Source: Verrucomicrobiota bacterium
GTDB taxonomy: Bacteria > Verrucomicrobiota > Kiritimatiellia > RFP12 > UBA1067
DNA: 53,084 bases
Assembly: GCA_023269675.1 (NCBI GenBank)
Contig: JAHFSX010000042.1
Span: 1 to 53,084 of the forward strand
Reading direction: 5' to 3'
The notes below the pieces were generated by a model, which had not been told where the DNA came from, made no database searches, and worked only from the letters and a program-made list of their open reading frames with translations. Of this stretch, positions 18,035-24,500 are shown one piece after another. Every line of letters begins with the position of its first letter. Position 1 is the stretch's first letter. The position numbers and the translations under genes are program-made.

Positions 18035-18109
18035 GACGCCGAGGCGGAAAAGGTTCGGGGAGCCGCTTTCAGGTTGCCTCAAATGGGACGACACCGGAAA
18101 GGGCGCGGC
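18035..18109 (+). repeat. Dispersed 75-bp repeat, copy B
   Basis: Direct-repeat partner of 8484-8558, sharing CGGAAAAGGTTCGGG and the TTTCAGGTTGCCTC block. It lies 203 bp upstream of the giant gene's start. The 17833-18034 stretch between them is AT-richer and probably holds that gene's promoter; I could not fix the boxes. Confidence 0.8.
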
Positions 18110-18265
18110 GCACGGTTTTTAGCGGACTTCGCCCGCCGCCGGTCTGCCGGCTGATAAATCCACGCGCGCAAGGCACCGCGCCGCCCGCGTAGATCGTGCG
18201 GAAGGGCTTGGGCGCCGCCACATAGGCGCTGTCGAGGTTGGTCACGAACACGGCCAGGGGCCGAT
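18110..18265 (-). pseudogene. Fragment of an unidentified, probably phage, protein
   Basis: The minus strand is open with coding-like composition and reads AVFVTNLDSAYVAAPKPFRT followed by IYAGGAVPCARGFI. I do not recognise a family. It lies between dispersed repeat B and a heptamer array, downstream of the truncated capsid gene, so it is probably more phage debris. No start codon or Shine-Dalgarno sequence belongs to it. Confidence 0.3.
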
Positions 18266-18272
18266 CCAAGGA

Positions 18273-18300
18273 GGAGTTAGGATTTAGGAGATAGGAGTGG
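18273..18300 (+). repeat. Degenerate heptamer array A1 (4 x 7 bp)
   Basis: Four head-to-tail 7-mers: GGAGTTA, GGATTTA, GGAGATA and GGAGTGG. The same unit occurs inverted at 18396-18423. Confidence 0.8.
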
Positions 18301-18395
18301 TAATGATGTGACAACGGGCGTTCTTTGGGCATAACCGGGCCGTACGCGTGTGAACGAAAAAGGTGTGACACTGGCCTTTCCGACGCCAATTCCGA

Positions 18396-18423
18396 ACTCC
18401 TAAATCCTAACTGCTAACTCCTA
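18396..18423 (-). repeat. Degenerate heptamer array A2 (4 x 7 bp)
   Basis: On the minus strand four 7-mers with consensus TAGGAGT (one TAGCAGT, one TAGGATT). It is fused to the truncated capsid gene, whose last codons and stop come from the array. With A1 it forms inverted flanks around a ~95-bp segment. Confidence 0.85.
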
Positions 18424-18709
18424 AAGGGTCCTGCGTCGAGACCTGGAAGATCTCGTCGGGCACGACCATCGAGGCGCTGGGCTCCTCGGTCTCGCCGTAC
18501 ATCTTGGGCGAGTCGCTGGCCGCCTCGGTGGCGAGCGCCAGGTCGCCGAACTTGCGGAACTGGACGAACGTCCCCGAATTCGGGGCCAGCTTGGCTTTCA
18601 CGCCCAGGCCGCTGTTGGCGAGCGGGTTTTTAAGCTCCTTGTCGGTCATCTCGTCGAAAGCCCGGTCGAAATAGCCCTGGACCGTGCCCTTCATGGTGGT
18701 GGTGTCCAT
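18407..18709 (-). pseudogene. Phage major capsid protein, N-terminal fragment
   Basis: 100 residues with a good Shine-Dalgarno sequence (AAGGAGCG) before ATG 18709. The run GTFVQFRKFGDLALATEA, then PDEIFQVSTQD, resembles the N-terminal arm of N4-gp56/P22-like major coat proteins, in which a 'fix the matrix' stretch (TVxFRxY..LxxAT) is characteristic. The family is usually 280-400 residues. Here the frame runs into heptamer array A2 right after TQDP and stops. Treat it as a truncated gene. The upstream partner would be the scaffold-like gene at 23719-24153, now separated from it by the cassette-like block. Confidence 0.65.
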
Positions 18710-18779
18710 AACGCTCCTTGTCTTTGTTCGGGCGGACGGGGAAACCGCGCGCCCCCTATAATAGTTACGGAGGTTATGG

Positions 18780-18875
18780 GAAGTAGGGGGGATGGGAAGG
18801 GGAGCGGGGAGGGGAGATTGAGGACGGAGGACGGAAGGCGGAAAGCCGGAGAACGGGGATGGGGGCGGGAAGGGG
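18780..18875 (+). repeat. Purine-rich heptamer array A3
   Basis: A G/A-rich run. Its centre (18822-18863) divides into six consecutive 7-mers close to GGACGGA (GGACGGA twice, AGGCGGA, AAGCCGG, AGAACGG, GGATGGG). It ends ~25 bp before the first boundary of the cassette-like block. Confidence 0.65.
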
Positions 18876-19110
18876 CGGCTTGAAAAGGGACGGGGCGTAT
18901 GCTAACGTTCAAATGATGGTGGTGAGCGGCACGGCGGCGTTTGCGGTGCTTTTAGAGGCATGGCCGTGAGGCCTGTCACCGTTGTTCTGGCTAAAGACGG
19001 CGCTGCAAGGTGTTGATTTCCAGCGTGAGCGATGAGGACTATCAGTTTGGAGAAATGTTGTGCTCGCCGCTGAGTTTGATCCTCATTAAGGTGTCTGGCA
19101 GAGAAAAGCA

Positions 19111-19473
19111 ATGACATACAGACAATTGTTAAAGACCAGGGTTGGTTGGCTGGCATATGGTCTGCTCTTGTGGATAGGACTAATGATCGGTGTCGCGATC
19201 ATAGGTCTGGTTGATAACGGAAGACGAGATGCGCTTCTAATGTTTCTTCTTGGAGGGGTTCTCGTAGTATTTGTTGTGCTATGGCTACTATTTTTGAGGA
19301 AACTCGCATCTTGTTTGGCTTGCCCGAACTGTCATGGGAATCTGATACCTTTAGTCGGCTATGCAGGCAGACCCTATTTCGTTGTGCCCAAGACGATCCG
19401 TTTCTGCCCTTTCTGCGGGTTAGATTTTGATGCTGATTTAGTCGGTAGTGCAACCTTGAACCAAGGTGAGTGA
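19111..19473 (+). CDS. Two-helix membrane protein with zinc ribbon, cassette gene 1
   Basis: 120 residues, not recognised. Two hydrophobic helices (about 14-35 and 41-62) are followed by a zinc-ribbon-like tail with CLACPNC and CPFCGLDF knuckles about 30 residues apart. A sign of foreign origin is its lower GC than the flanking core genes. It lies ~200 nt after the first GTT boundary, unlike the other five genes of the block, and 18907-19110 holds no other gene that I can support. Function unknown; the architecture resembles the 453-827 protein only in having a membrane helix plus ribbon. Confidence 0.7.
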   Translation: MTYRQLLKTRVGWLAYGLLLWIGLMIGVAIIGLVDNGRRDALLMFLLGGVLVVFVVLWLLFLRKLASCLACPNCHGNLIPLVGYAGRPYFVVPKTIRFCPFCGLDFDADLVGSATLNQGE

Positions 19474-19525
19474 CGGGGGTCGTGAACGGTTGCTAAAAAA
19501 CCGCTTTGTAGTATTAGTGAGTTGC

Positions 19526-19579
19526 CCAGAACTTTGTACTATTGGAAAGTTTCGGCATGAGGCCCGTACAACGTTATGC
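19526..19579 (+). repeat. attC-like site X1 (54 bp)
   Basis: CCAGAAC, a single T, TTGTAC, an internal loop, GTACAA, a single C, then GTTATGC. AAC pairs with GTT and TTGTAC with GTACAA, leaving a T/C mismatch between the boxes. Site X2 (23111-23164) has the same length and arrangement. Confidence 0.5.
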
Positions 19580-19604
19580 AAAGCCGACAAGGATATAACA
19601 TGAG

Positions 19605-20075
19605 ATGATCTTTTCACTATCCATATTACTGATGGGTATAGCCGGAATCATATTCATGGCGTCGATTATTAACTCGCAAGCTTTCTATGACAGAGCGGCC
19701 ATGGAGTTCATGGAAGAAATACGAAAGATTGTGGGTGGAACTATTTCAGAGCACAAGATCTTATCCTATCAGCTAAGCATTTGCGGGAATTACGAAGGCA
19801 GACGAGTTGACTGCCTCTATAGGCGGTATCCCCGAGAATCACTACCGTCACCCCAAGTGTTTATTGCGCTTACCCCACTTGTGACATTGAAGGTGAAGCA
19901 CTTTCCCTTTGTGTACCCGACTGTTGCACAAGGCATCACATTTAGACAAGGTGTTTTAGTGTGCAAACGAGATGTTATTCAGTATCCTAAACCGTCTCTC
20001 GAGGACATGGTGGCGATTCTTGATCGGCTTGTCGAAGCTGAAAAGAACTTCACCAAGCATGAAAGTCATGCATAA
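19605..20075 (+). CDS. Unknown protein with N-terminal membrane helix, cassette gene 2
   Basis: 156 residues. An N-terminal hydrophobic stretch (MIFSLSILLMGIAGIIFMAS) is a membrane anchor or uncleaved signal; the rest is a soluble mixed alpha/beta domain with a CGNYEGRRVDCLYRR centre. No family recognised. The start lies 32 nt after the GTTATGC boundary, with a weak AGGAT behind it. An ATG six bases upstream (19599) runs into a stop at once. The TAA stop is embedded in GCATAAC, the first box of the next repeat element. Confidence 0.65.
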   Translation: MIFSLSILLMGIAGIIFMASIINSQAFYDRAAMEFMEEIRKIVGGTISEHKILSYQLSICGNYEGRRVDCLYRRYPRESLPSPQVFIALTPLVTLKVKHFPFVYPTVAQGITFRQGVLVCKRDVIQYPKPSLEDMVAILDRLVEAEKNFTKHESHA

Positions 20076-20263
20076 CCAGGAAAGGTACAGGGTCGTATCG
20101 GGACTTACGGACAAATTGAGTTTGAAGGAAGTAGCAAGGCCGTGTCGGGCAGTAGGGCAAACGAAAGTCAGGGATCATGATGATGAGTTCGAAAAACAAT
20201 CTTGGCGGGACAATGTCTCGATGTCCCGGTACGACCCTGAGACCCTCATTCCCGACGTTCGCC
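20070..20263 (+). repeat. Long attC-like inverted-repeat element C1 (194 bp)
   Basis: Starts at GCATAAC overlapping the preceding stop and ends at GTTCGCC, 17 nt before the next ATG. A 17-nt arm at 20088-20104 (CAGGGTCGTATCGGGAC) pairs with 20223-20239 with a single G-T wobble, and GGAAAG near 20079 faces CATTCC near 20247. An overall hairpin with an internal loop of ~118 nt is therefore likely. It is long for an attC. Confidence 0.5.
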
Positions 20264-20279
20264 CACTGAAAGACAAAAA

Positions 20280-20897
20280 ATGAGAATACTAATTGGCATG
20301 TTTTCAGTCTGCCTACTACTTCTGCAAGCAACGGGCTGTTCGAAGGACGCGGACATCTATTCGAAATGTCGTAAGAGTGATATTGATGGTCTATCAAAGT
20401 TGCTTGCTGAATATCCCGACCTACTAGATTGTCAGAAGGATTCGCAAAAATGGACACCTCTCCACTGGAGCATCTACAGCTCGCAGAAAGAGGCAACCAA
20501 ATATTTAGTGTCCAAGGGCGCAAATGTCAATTTATGTACAGCTGGAGGCGAGACGCCAATGCATTTTGCCGCTTTCAAAAGAGATGTGGAGACAGTTCAA
20601 CTGTTGTTTGAAGCGGGTGCAGACGTCAATGTCAAAGCCAACACGCCAGGAAAAGAGACGCCTTTAGACATGGCCATACTAGCAGGAGAAAATCTTGCGC
20701 TGGATAGAAGTAGGCCTCCTGAATCAATTAAGAACTATGATCCAAAAACACCTGAGAAGTTGCGTGGGGAAGAAGAGAGACTTCGGAAGCTGTTTGAATT
20801 ACTCAAAGCGCACGGCGCAAAACGCGCGGCAGATATAGCTAGCGAGCAACCACTTGAACAGGGAAAAGGGGGTCGTGATTGGACATTAGACAAATAA
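20280..20897 (+). CDS. Ankyrin-repeat lipoprotein, cassette gene 3
   Basis: 205 residues. A lipoprotein signal (MRILIGMFSVCLLLLQATGC, lipobox ATGC with Cys20) anchors it to a membrane. Residues ~25-135 carry three to four ankyrin repeats: WTPLHWSIYSSQKEATKYLV, ETPMHFAAFKRDVETVQLLF and ETPLDMAILAG, each with the usual TPLHxA and GAxVN elements. Ankyrin repeats bind proteins, and such lipoproteins are sometimes immunity or scaffold factors, but nothing here proves that. The last nine codons lie inside repeat B1, so the C-terminus was supplied by the recombination element. Confidence 0.85.
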   Translation: MRILIGMFSVCLLLLQATGCSKDADIYSKCRKSDIDGLSKLLAEYPDLLDCQKDSQKWTPLHWSIYSSQKEATKYLVSKGANVNLCTAGGETPMHFAAFKRDVETVQLLFEAGADVNVKANTPGKETPLDMAILAGENLALDRSRPPESIKNYDPKTPEKLRGEEERLRKLFELLKAHGAKRAADIASEQPLEQGKGGRDWTLDK

Positions 20898-20975
20898 CGG
20901 TTATGCGTAACGTGGCGTCGGCACAACGTCGGGCGGAAGTTCGGATGTCGAAATGCGACCGCAAAACGGTTCCAT
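20891..20975 (+). repeat. attC-like site B1 (85 bp)
   Basis: CAAATAAC, a single G, GTTATGCG, then a ~50-nt middle, CGCAAAAC, a single G, GTTCCAT. The arms pair with a G/G mismatch between boxes. Sites B2 and B3 have exactly the same length and share the first ~60 bp while differing in the final boxes. B1 may be nested in a larger element: GAACAGGGAAAAGG near 20856 resembles the start of C1, and the next real boundary is GTTCGCC at 21017. Confidence 0.5.
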
Positions 20976-21027
20976 GCCCCGATACGATCCCTTGCCGATG
21001 TTGCCAAGAGCTCAACGTTCGCCATAA

Positions 21028-22104
21028 ATGAAAAAAATGAAGATTGGCAAAGTCATATCGATTGTCGGTGGGTCTAAGTGCCTTCTCTGGGTGCTTATTC
21101 AGTCATTGATTTCCGGATGCGCTGGTGTGTGTATTGTCGATGTTGCGACATCTTCGATTATCGTCCGGAAAACGGAAGGGGCATTCCGAGAAGCACCTTT
21201 GTATATTACTGAAGATGGTTTCATGACTCTTCAACGTAGTGAGATGAGCACGTTCGTGTTGCGGAAAGTCGGATTCGACGGAAAGGATAAGGAAACATCT
21301 TTTCTTCCGCTCTTTACAACAGCCTATGGGGGTGAAGCATATGCGTTCTCGGAAGATGGATCTAAATTCGCCTTTGTAAATTGGGAACATGAGAGCCCCA
21401 TGCGCCTTTTTGTTGGTTCGATTACGAATCCAAAGGTTAACGTTCTTCCAACAGGTGTATGTGATGACCTGCGGGCTTCTTTCGGGTATGAGGTGTTATG
21501 GGTTGATGAGGAGAATATTCTCGTATATCCGGATGTCGGCTACCCCCTTCCAGGAAAGAAAGCGAAACCAATTTGTTTGTTATCTCTTCACGATATGCGG
21601 GTTGTCCGCTTAATTGATGTTTTTGGGTCATATGGGCCAAAACAGCTCTCGCCATCAAAGCGTTACTTAATGGCATCGGAAGGCATGGAGGATTCTTTGC
21701 TCTATCGGATTCACATTATAGACTTGAAAGAGAAAAAAAAGGTATACGAGATCTCGCCGGTAGGTAAAAAAATGCATCCGCGTGGAGTTGTCTGGAGTTC
21801 TGATGATGAGATGTTGTATGCCGTAGACAATGTGGTTTATGCGCAGAGGATTGGTGGTCAGGACAAAAAAGAGGTGTTGCGACTAAAGCCGGATCAAGCG
21901 GCGGAACTTTATGCTGTCGATTCATGCCGAAATCTTCATTATCAAATTTATGATAATAGCAGGTCTCTGTCTGACCCACTCGGTGGGTGGCGGATGTTCA
22001 ATCTGGACACAAAAAAGGATACTCAACTTACAAGAAGAAAAATCACCGGAAAAGTCCTCATAAATCGGGAGCAAAACAAGATCGTTACCGAGATCGGATA
22101 TTGA
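21028..22104 (+). CDS. Lipoprotein with probable beta-propeller, cassette gene 4
   Basis: 358 residues. The N-terminus (LLWVLIQSLISGCAG) looks like a lipoprotein signal with Cys near residue 31. The rest is a beta-rich series with repeating motifs such as AFSEDGSKFAFVNWE, LSPSKRYLMAS and VWSSDDEMLYAVDN, the 'S.DG..LAF' pattern of TolB/WD40-like propellers. The binding partner is unknown. ATG 21028 lies 11 nt after GTTCGCC; ATG 21037 is an alternative start. The TGA stop overlaps TTGAAC, which may be the first box of the next element. It is the largest gene of the block. Confidence 0.75.
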   Translation: MKKMKIGKVISIVGGSKCLLWVLIQSLISGCAGVCIVDVATSSIIVRKTEGAFREAPLYITEDGFMTLQRSEMSTFVLRKVGFDGKDKETSFLPLFTTAYGGEAYAFSEDGSKFAFVNWEHESPMRLFVGSITNPKVNVLPTGVCDDLRASFGYEVLWVDEENILVYPDVGYPLPGKKAKPICLLSLHDMRVVRLIDVFGSYGPKQLSPSKRYLMASEGMEDSLLYRIHIIDLKEKKKVYEISPVGKKMHPRGVVWSSDDEMLYAVDNVVYAQRIGGQDKKEVLRLKPDQAAELYAVDSCRNLHYQIYDNSRSLSDPLGGWRMFNLDTKKDTQLTRRKITGKVLINREQNKIVTEIGY

Positions 22105-22216
22105 ACGAATGCAGCCTTATGGGCTATAGAGACAAGCCACAGGCTTGACAACCGAGAATAAAGCAGGGTCGTGTCGGGAAAAATCGGAAAGATGGGGGTC
22201 GTGATTGGGCATTAGA

Positions 22217-22301
22217 CAAATAACGGTTATGCGTGACGTGGCGTCGGCACAACATCGGGCGGAATGTCGAAAGTCGAAATGCGGTTCCGTAACGGTTGCA
22301 G
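22217..22301 (+). repeat. attC-like site B2 (85 bp)
   Basis: CAAATAAC, G, GTTATG at the left pairs with CGTAAC, G, GTTGCAG at the right, with a G/G mismatch between the boxes. The next ATG is 14 nt after the right end. The preceding 22105-22216 also contains GGGTCGTGTCGGG, similar to the C1 arm, and no gene. Confidence 0.5.
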
Positions 22302-22314
22302 TAGCAAGGGGAGG

Positions 22315-22926
22315 ATGCGCGTGAAGAACATCGCCTGTATTTTGATCTTGGCCTTGGCCTGCTTAGATAGTGGGTTGGCAAATCCCGAATCAGTGCCTCA
22401 GCTTAAGGGCAAGACAGCTTCGGCATGGCGTCAAAGTTTTGAGGACAATGAATATCTAGCGGGCTTGAACACCATAGTGCCAGTGAGCGATGAGTCGGTT
22501 CGTGTGATCAATGAGTTACTCAAAGAGGACAGTGCCATCTCGGCACAGTTATTGAATTTGATTTCTCAAGCTAATCGCAATCCTGCGACGCGATCAACAA
22601 ATAGTCTTTCAAAGATGGTTGTTTTACTGCCCGCCATTCAGCGGCATGCGTTCTCAACCAATTACTGTTGCCAAATCGAGGCAATTGCCGTTCTTGGGTC
22701 GTTTGGCGCTCTTGCCAAAGAGAGTGCCGGCGGAATTGCAAAGCTCCTTGATGACAAAAGCAATATCGTCCGACTCAACGCAGCAGAAACTTTGGCAGCG
22801 TTTGACGATGCCGCAATCCCTTATTTGGAAAAGATGAAAACAGCATATTTGGAGGAAGAGAACGTTTCGATAAGACAGCGCTTACTAAGGGCAATCACGA
22901 GAATTGAGCAACGAAAAATCAAGTGA
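22315..22926 (+). CDS. Secreted HEAT-repeat-like protein, cassette gene 5
   Basis: 203 residues from ATG 22315, preceded by AGGGGAGG; an upstream in-frame ATG at 22264 lies inside the repeat and is less likely. The signal peptide is MRVKNIACILILALACLDSGLA. The mature protein is all-helical, and its C-terminal half shows HEAT/armadillo-like units (IEAIAVLGSFGALAKESAGG, then LLDDKSNIVRLNAAETLAAF). Such repeats bind proteins; no enzyme motif is visible. Periplasmic or extracellular location follows from the signal. Confidence 0.75.
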   Translation: MRVKNIACILILALACLDSGLANPESVPQLKGKTASAWRQSFEDNEYLAGLNTIVPVSDESVRVINELLKEDSAISAQLLNLISQANRNPATRSTNSLSKMVVLLPAIQRHAFSTNYCCQIEAIAVLGSFGALAKESAGGIAKLLDDKSNIVRLNAAETLAAFDDAAIPYLEKMKTAYLEEENVSIRQRLLRAITRIEQRKIK

Positions 22927-22952
22927 AAGGGCGGGCGTGATTGGACATTAGA

Positions 22953-23037
22953 CAAATAACGGTTATGCGTGACGTGACGTCGGCACAACATCGGTCGGAA
23001 TGTCGAATGTCGAAATGCGAGTCCATATCGGTTCGAA
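22953..23037 (+). repeat. attC-like site B3 (85 bp)
   Basis: Same left half as B1 and B2; the right half is CATATC, G, GTTCGAA. The left arm GTTATG pairs with CATATC except at one position. No gene lies between this site and X2, so 23038-23110 could be an ORF-less cassette. Confidence 0.5.
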
Positions 23038-23110
23038 AGGCTGGAAATGCCTAATCGTACAAACATCTCCAATAGTGCAAAGAAGCCGCTTTTTAATACT
23101 AGTGAGGCAC

Positions 23111-23164
23111 CCATAACTTTGTACTGTTGTGAAGTTCCGACCTGAGGTCCATACAACGTTCGAC
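23111..23164 (+). repeat. attC-like site X2 (54 bp)
   Basis: CCATAAC, T, TTGTAC pairs with ATACAA, C, GTTCGAC. Same length and layout as X1; the preceding ~25 bp (CCGCTTTTTAATACTAGTGA) also match the flank of X1. Confidence 0.5.
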
Positions 23165-23173
23165 CAAGGAAGA

Positions 23174-23641
23174 ATGACAACAGATCGCCACAACCTTTTC
23201 CGCACCGCAACTGGGATCGTGATTGTGCTACTCGTTGCCCTGTGGCTCACCGAGTGGTCACGACGTCGTGCGATCGAGTCGGCTACCCGGGCTCTGCACC
23301 CCATCCGGAACTGGCTGGAGTATGGAGTGTGCGAGTTCACGATGTTTGATTATGAGACAGGTGGGACCTACGCCCGCTTCGCCCCCGGTTGGTACATCTG
23401 GTACGACTCCTCAACAGGCTTAGCCGACCCACCGCCCTGTGTCCGAGTGTCCGTCGGAGGGAGGATTACCGGATCGAACATGCCGGTCGTCCGCGAGACA
23501 ATCGGCTTCACTCGCATGCAGCGTGCGTTTCACTTGGCCGCGGCAGCCAGAGTACGAGAGGATAAAGAGCAGCAGGTCGAACAAGCCGAGTCCACTGTAC
23601 CAGTGAAAGCCGCGCCGAGCGCGCCTTCCACTGTCCGGTGA
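23174..23641 (+). CDS. Unknown single-pass membrane protein, cassette gene 6
   Basis: 155 residues from ATG 23174, ten bases after GTTCGAC, with AAGGA in front. A transmembrane helix (about 13-30, GIVIVLLVALWLTEW) is followed by a mostly polar domain with YARFAPGWYIWYDSSTG and a Gln/Glu-rich C-terminal helix. No family recognised. Its GC content is higher than that of the other cassette genes. Twelve bases after the stop lies GACGTTGAAA, which I take as the right end of the block. Confidence 0.65.
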   Translation: MTTDRHNLFRTATGIVIVLLVALWLTEWSRRRAIESATRALHPIRNWLEYGVCEFTMFDYETGGTYARFAPGWYIWYDSSTGLADPPPCVRVSVGGRITGSNMPVVRETIGFTRMQRAFHLAAAARVREDKEQQVEQAESTVPVKAAPSAPSTVR

Positions 23642-23663
23642 CTCGCGACGTTGAAACAAGAAA

Positions 23664-23694
23664 GGCGGCCGGTGGGCCGCCTTCGTGTTTTTTG
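23664..23694. terminator. Hairpin terminator, probably bidirectional
   Basis: A perfect 7-bp stem GGCGGCC/GGCCGCC with loop GGTG is followed on the plus strand by TTCGTGTTTTTT; on the minus strand it lies just after the scaffold-like gene and is followed by TTTCTTGTTTC. It can end both the last cassette gene and the phage gene. Confidence 0.75.
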
Positions 23695-23718
23695 GGTTGC
23701 CGTCCAAAAAGGTCGGGT

Positions 23719-24153
23719 TCACTTGCCCTTCTTCAACTCCTCGGCCAGCCACTCGTCGGCGGTGAGTTTCTTGTCGCCGCCGCCACCGCCCGCCGGGGGC
23801 TTGGCCGCTTTGCCGGTCAGTTTCTCCAGACGGTCCACCTCGGCCTTGAGCGCGTCGTGCTCGGTCTTGAGCGTGTCGCGTTCGGCGGTCAGCGTATCCC
23901 GCTCGGTCTTGAATGTGTCCCGCTCGGCAGTGAGGTCCGCGACAACCTTGTCGGCAGCCGCCTTGTCTGCGGCGACCTTATCAGCGGCGGCTTGGTCTGC
24001 CGCGGCTTTGTCAGCGACGGCTTGGTCAGCAGCAATTTTATCAGCCGCGGCCTGATCAGCGGCAGCCTTGTCGGCAACCGCTTGATCGGCGGCGGCTTTG
24101 TCCGTGGCGGTCTGGTCAATCACTTCCTTTGCAACGTCATCGGGTTTGCTCAT
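23719..24153 (-). CDS. Coiled-coil protein, probably phage scaffold or head-assembly factor
   Basis: 144 residues with a strong Shine-Dalgarno sequence (AAGGAGAG) before ATG 24153. Residues ~18-75 are a low-complexity Ala/Asp/Lys repeat built from AADKAAADQ- and AVADK-like units, then heptads such as LTAERDTFKTERDTL, then a Gly-rich linker and a LTADEWLAEELKKGK tail. Long coiled coils with this layout are common just upstream of major capsid genes in tailed phages. The capsid fragment at 18407-18709 would be its downstream neighbour without the ~4.75 kb block. Assignment rests on layout and context, not on a family match. Confidence 0.6.
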   Translation of the reverse strand: MSKPDDVAKEVIDQTATDKAAADQAVADKAAADQAAADKIAADQAVADKAAADQAAADKVAADKAAADKVVADLTAERDTFKTERDTLTAERDTLKTEHDALKAEVDRLEKLTGKAAKPPAGGGGGDKKLTADEWLAEELKKGK

Positions 24154-24184
24154 AACTCTCCTTCTGTTTTACTCGTTAGTTTTT

Positions 24185-24221
24185 CACCACGAAGGCACGA
24201 AGGACACGAAGAAACACGGAG
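24185..24221 (+). repeat. CACGAAGG-type short repeat array
   Basis: Four degenerate units of 8-10 bp around CACGAAGG or ACACGAAG. It lies upstream of the scaffold-like gene on the minus strand. Confidence 0.6.
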
Positions 24222-24483
24222 TTGATTCTTGGTGCGGCTTGGCGCCCTTTGTGGCTTGGCGGTAAATACTGCTCTGTCGTTTGCCCTTGCCGCGTATGCC
24301 TCTTGCCTAAGGGGATGTTTGCCGCACAAAACAGTTTGCCGTGTGCCCGTAAGGGCATCCGCAAATGCGTCGCGCGGGCGCCCGTCGCATGTTTGGGCTT
24401 GCTTACCCGCGTGATTTTAGAAGACAATAGATGGCTTAGATTCTGTGGACGGTGGATGGGGCTTGTTGATCGGGCGCTTTAGG
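24222..24483. other. Non-coding stretch upstream of the beta-repeat gene
   Basis: No supported gene. It contains imperfect inverted repeats (for example GTGCCCGTAAGGGCATCC and a GCGGGCGCCCG region near 24378-24392). The promoter of the 24501 gene must lie here, but no clear boxes were found. Confidence 0.4.
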
Positions 24484-24500
24484 GAAAGGGAGCTGCGGAA

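Larger units (their letters stand above)
18900..23656 (+). mobile_element. Putative integron-like gene-cassette array without integrase
   Basis: About 4.75 kb of lower-GC sequence holds six small, unrelated, same-strand genes. Start codons for five of them lie 11-32 nt after a GTTNNNN that is preceded by AAC, GAC or ACG: GTTATGC at 19573, GTTCGCC at 20257 and 21017, GTTGCAG at 22295, GTTCGAC at 23158. Several stop codons overlap an AAC-ending box (GCATAAC at 20070, AAATAAC at 20892, TTGAAC at 22102). Spacers contain imperfect inverted repeats with a mismatched base between an AAC/GTT box and an inner box, the arrangement of attC sites. The block begins at TGCTAACGTTCAAA (18900) and ends at GACGTTGAAA (23647). 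It lies between two minus-strand phage genes. No integrase, attI or cassette promoter is visible. The alternative is a simple insertion of repeat-linked small genes. Confidence 0.5.

Noticed and set aside
19111..23641. The small-gene block considered as a toxin/immunity or defence island
   Set aside because: No toxin, nuclease, ATPase or restriction motif is visible in any of the six proteins; ankyrin, HEAT-like and propeller folds alone do not show defence.
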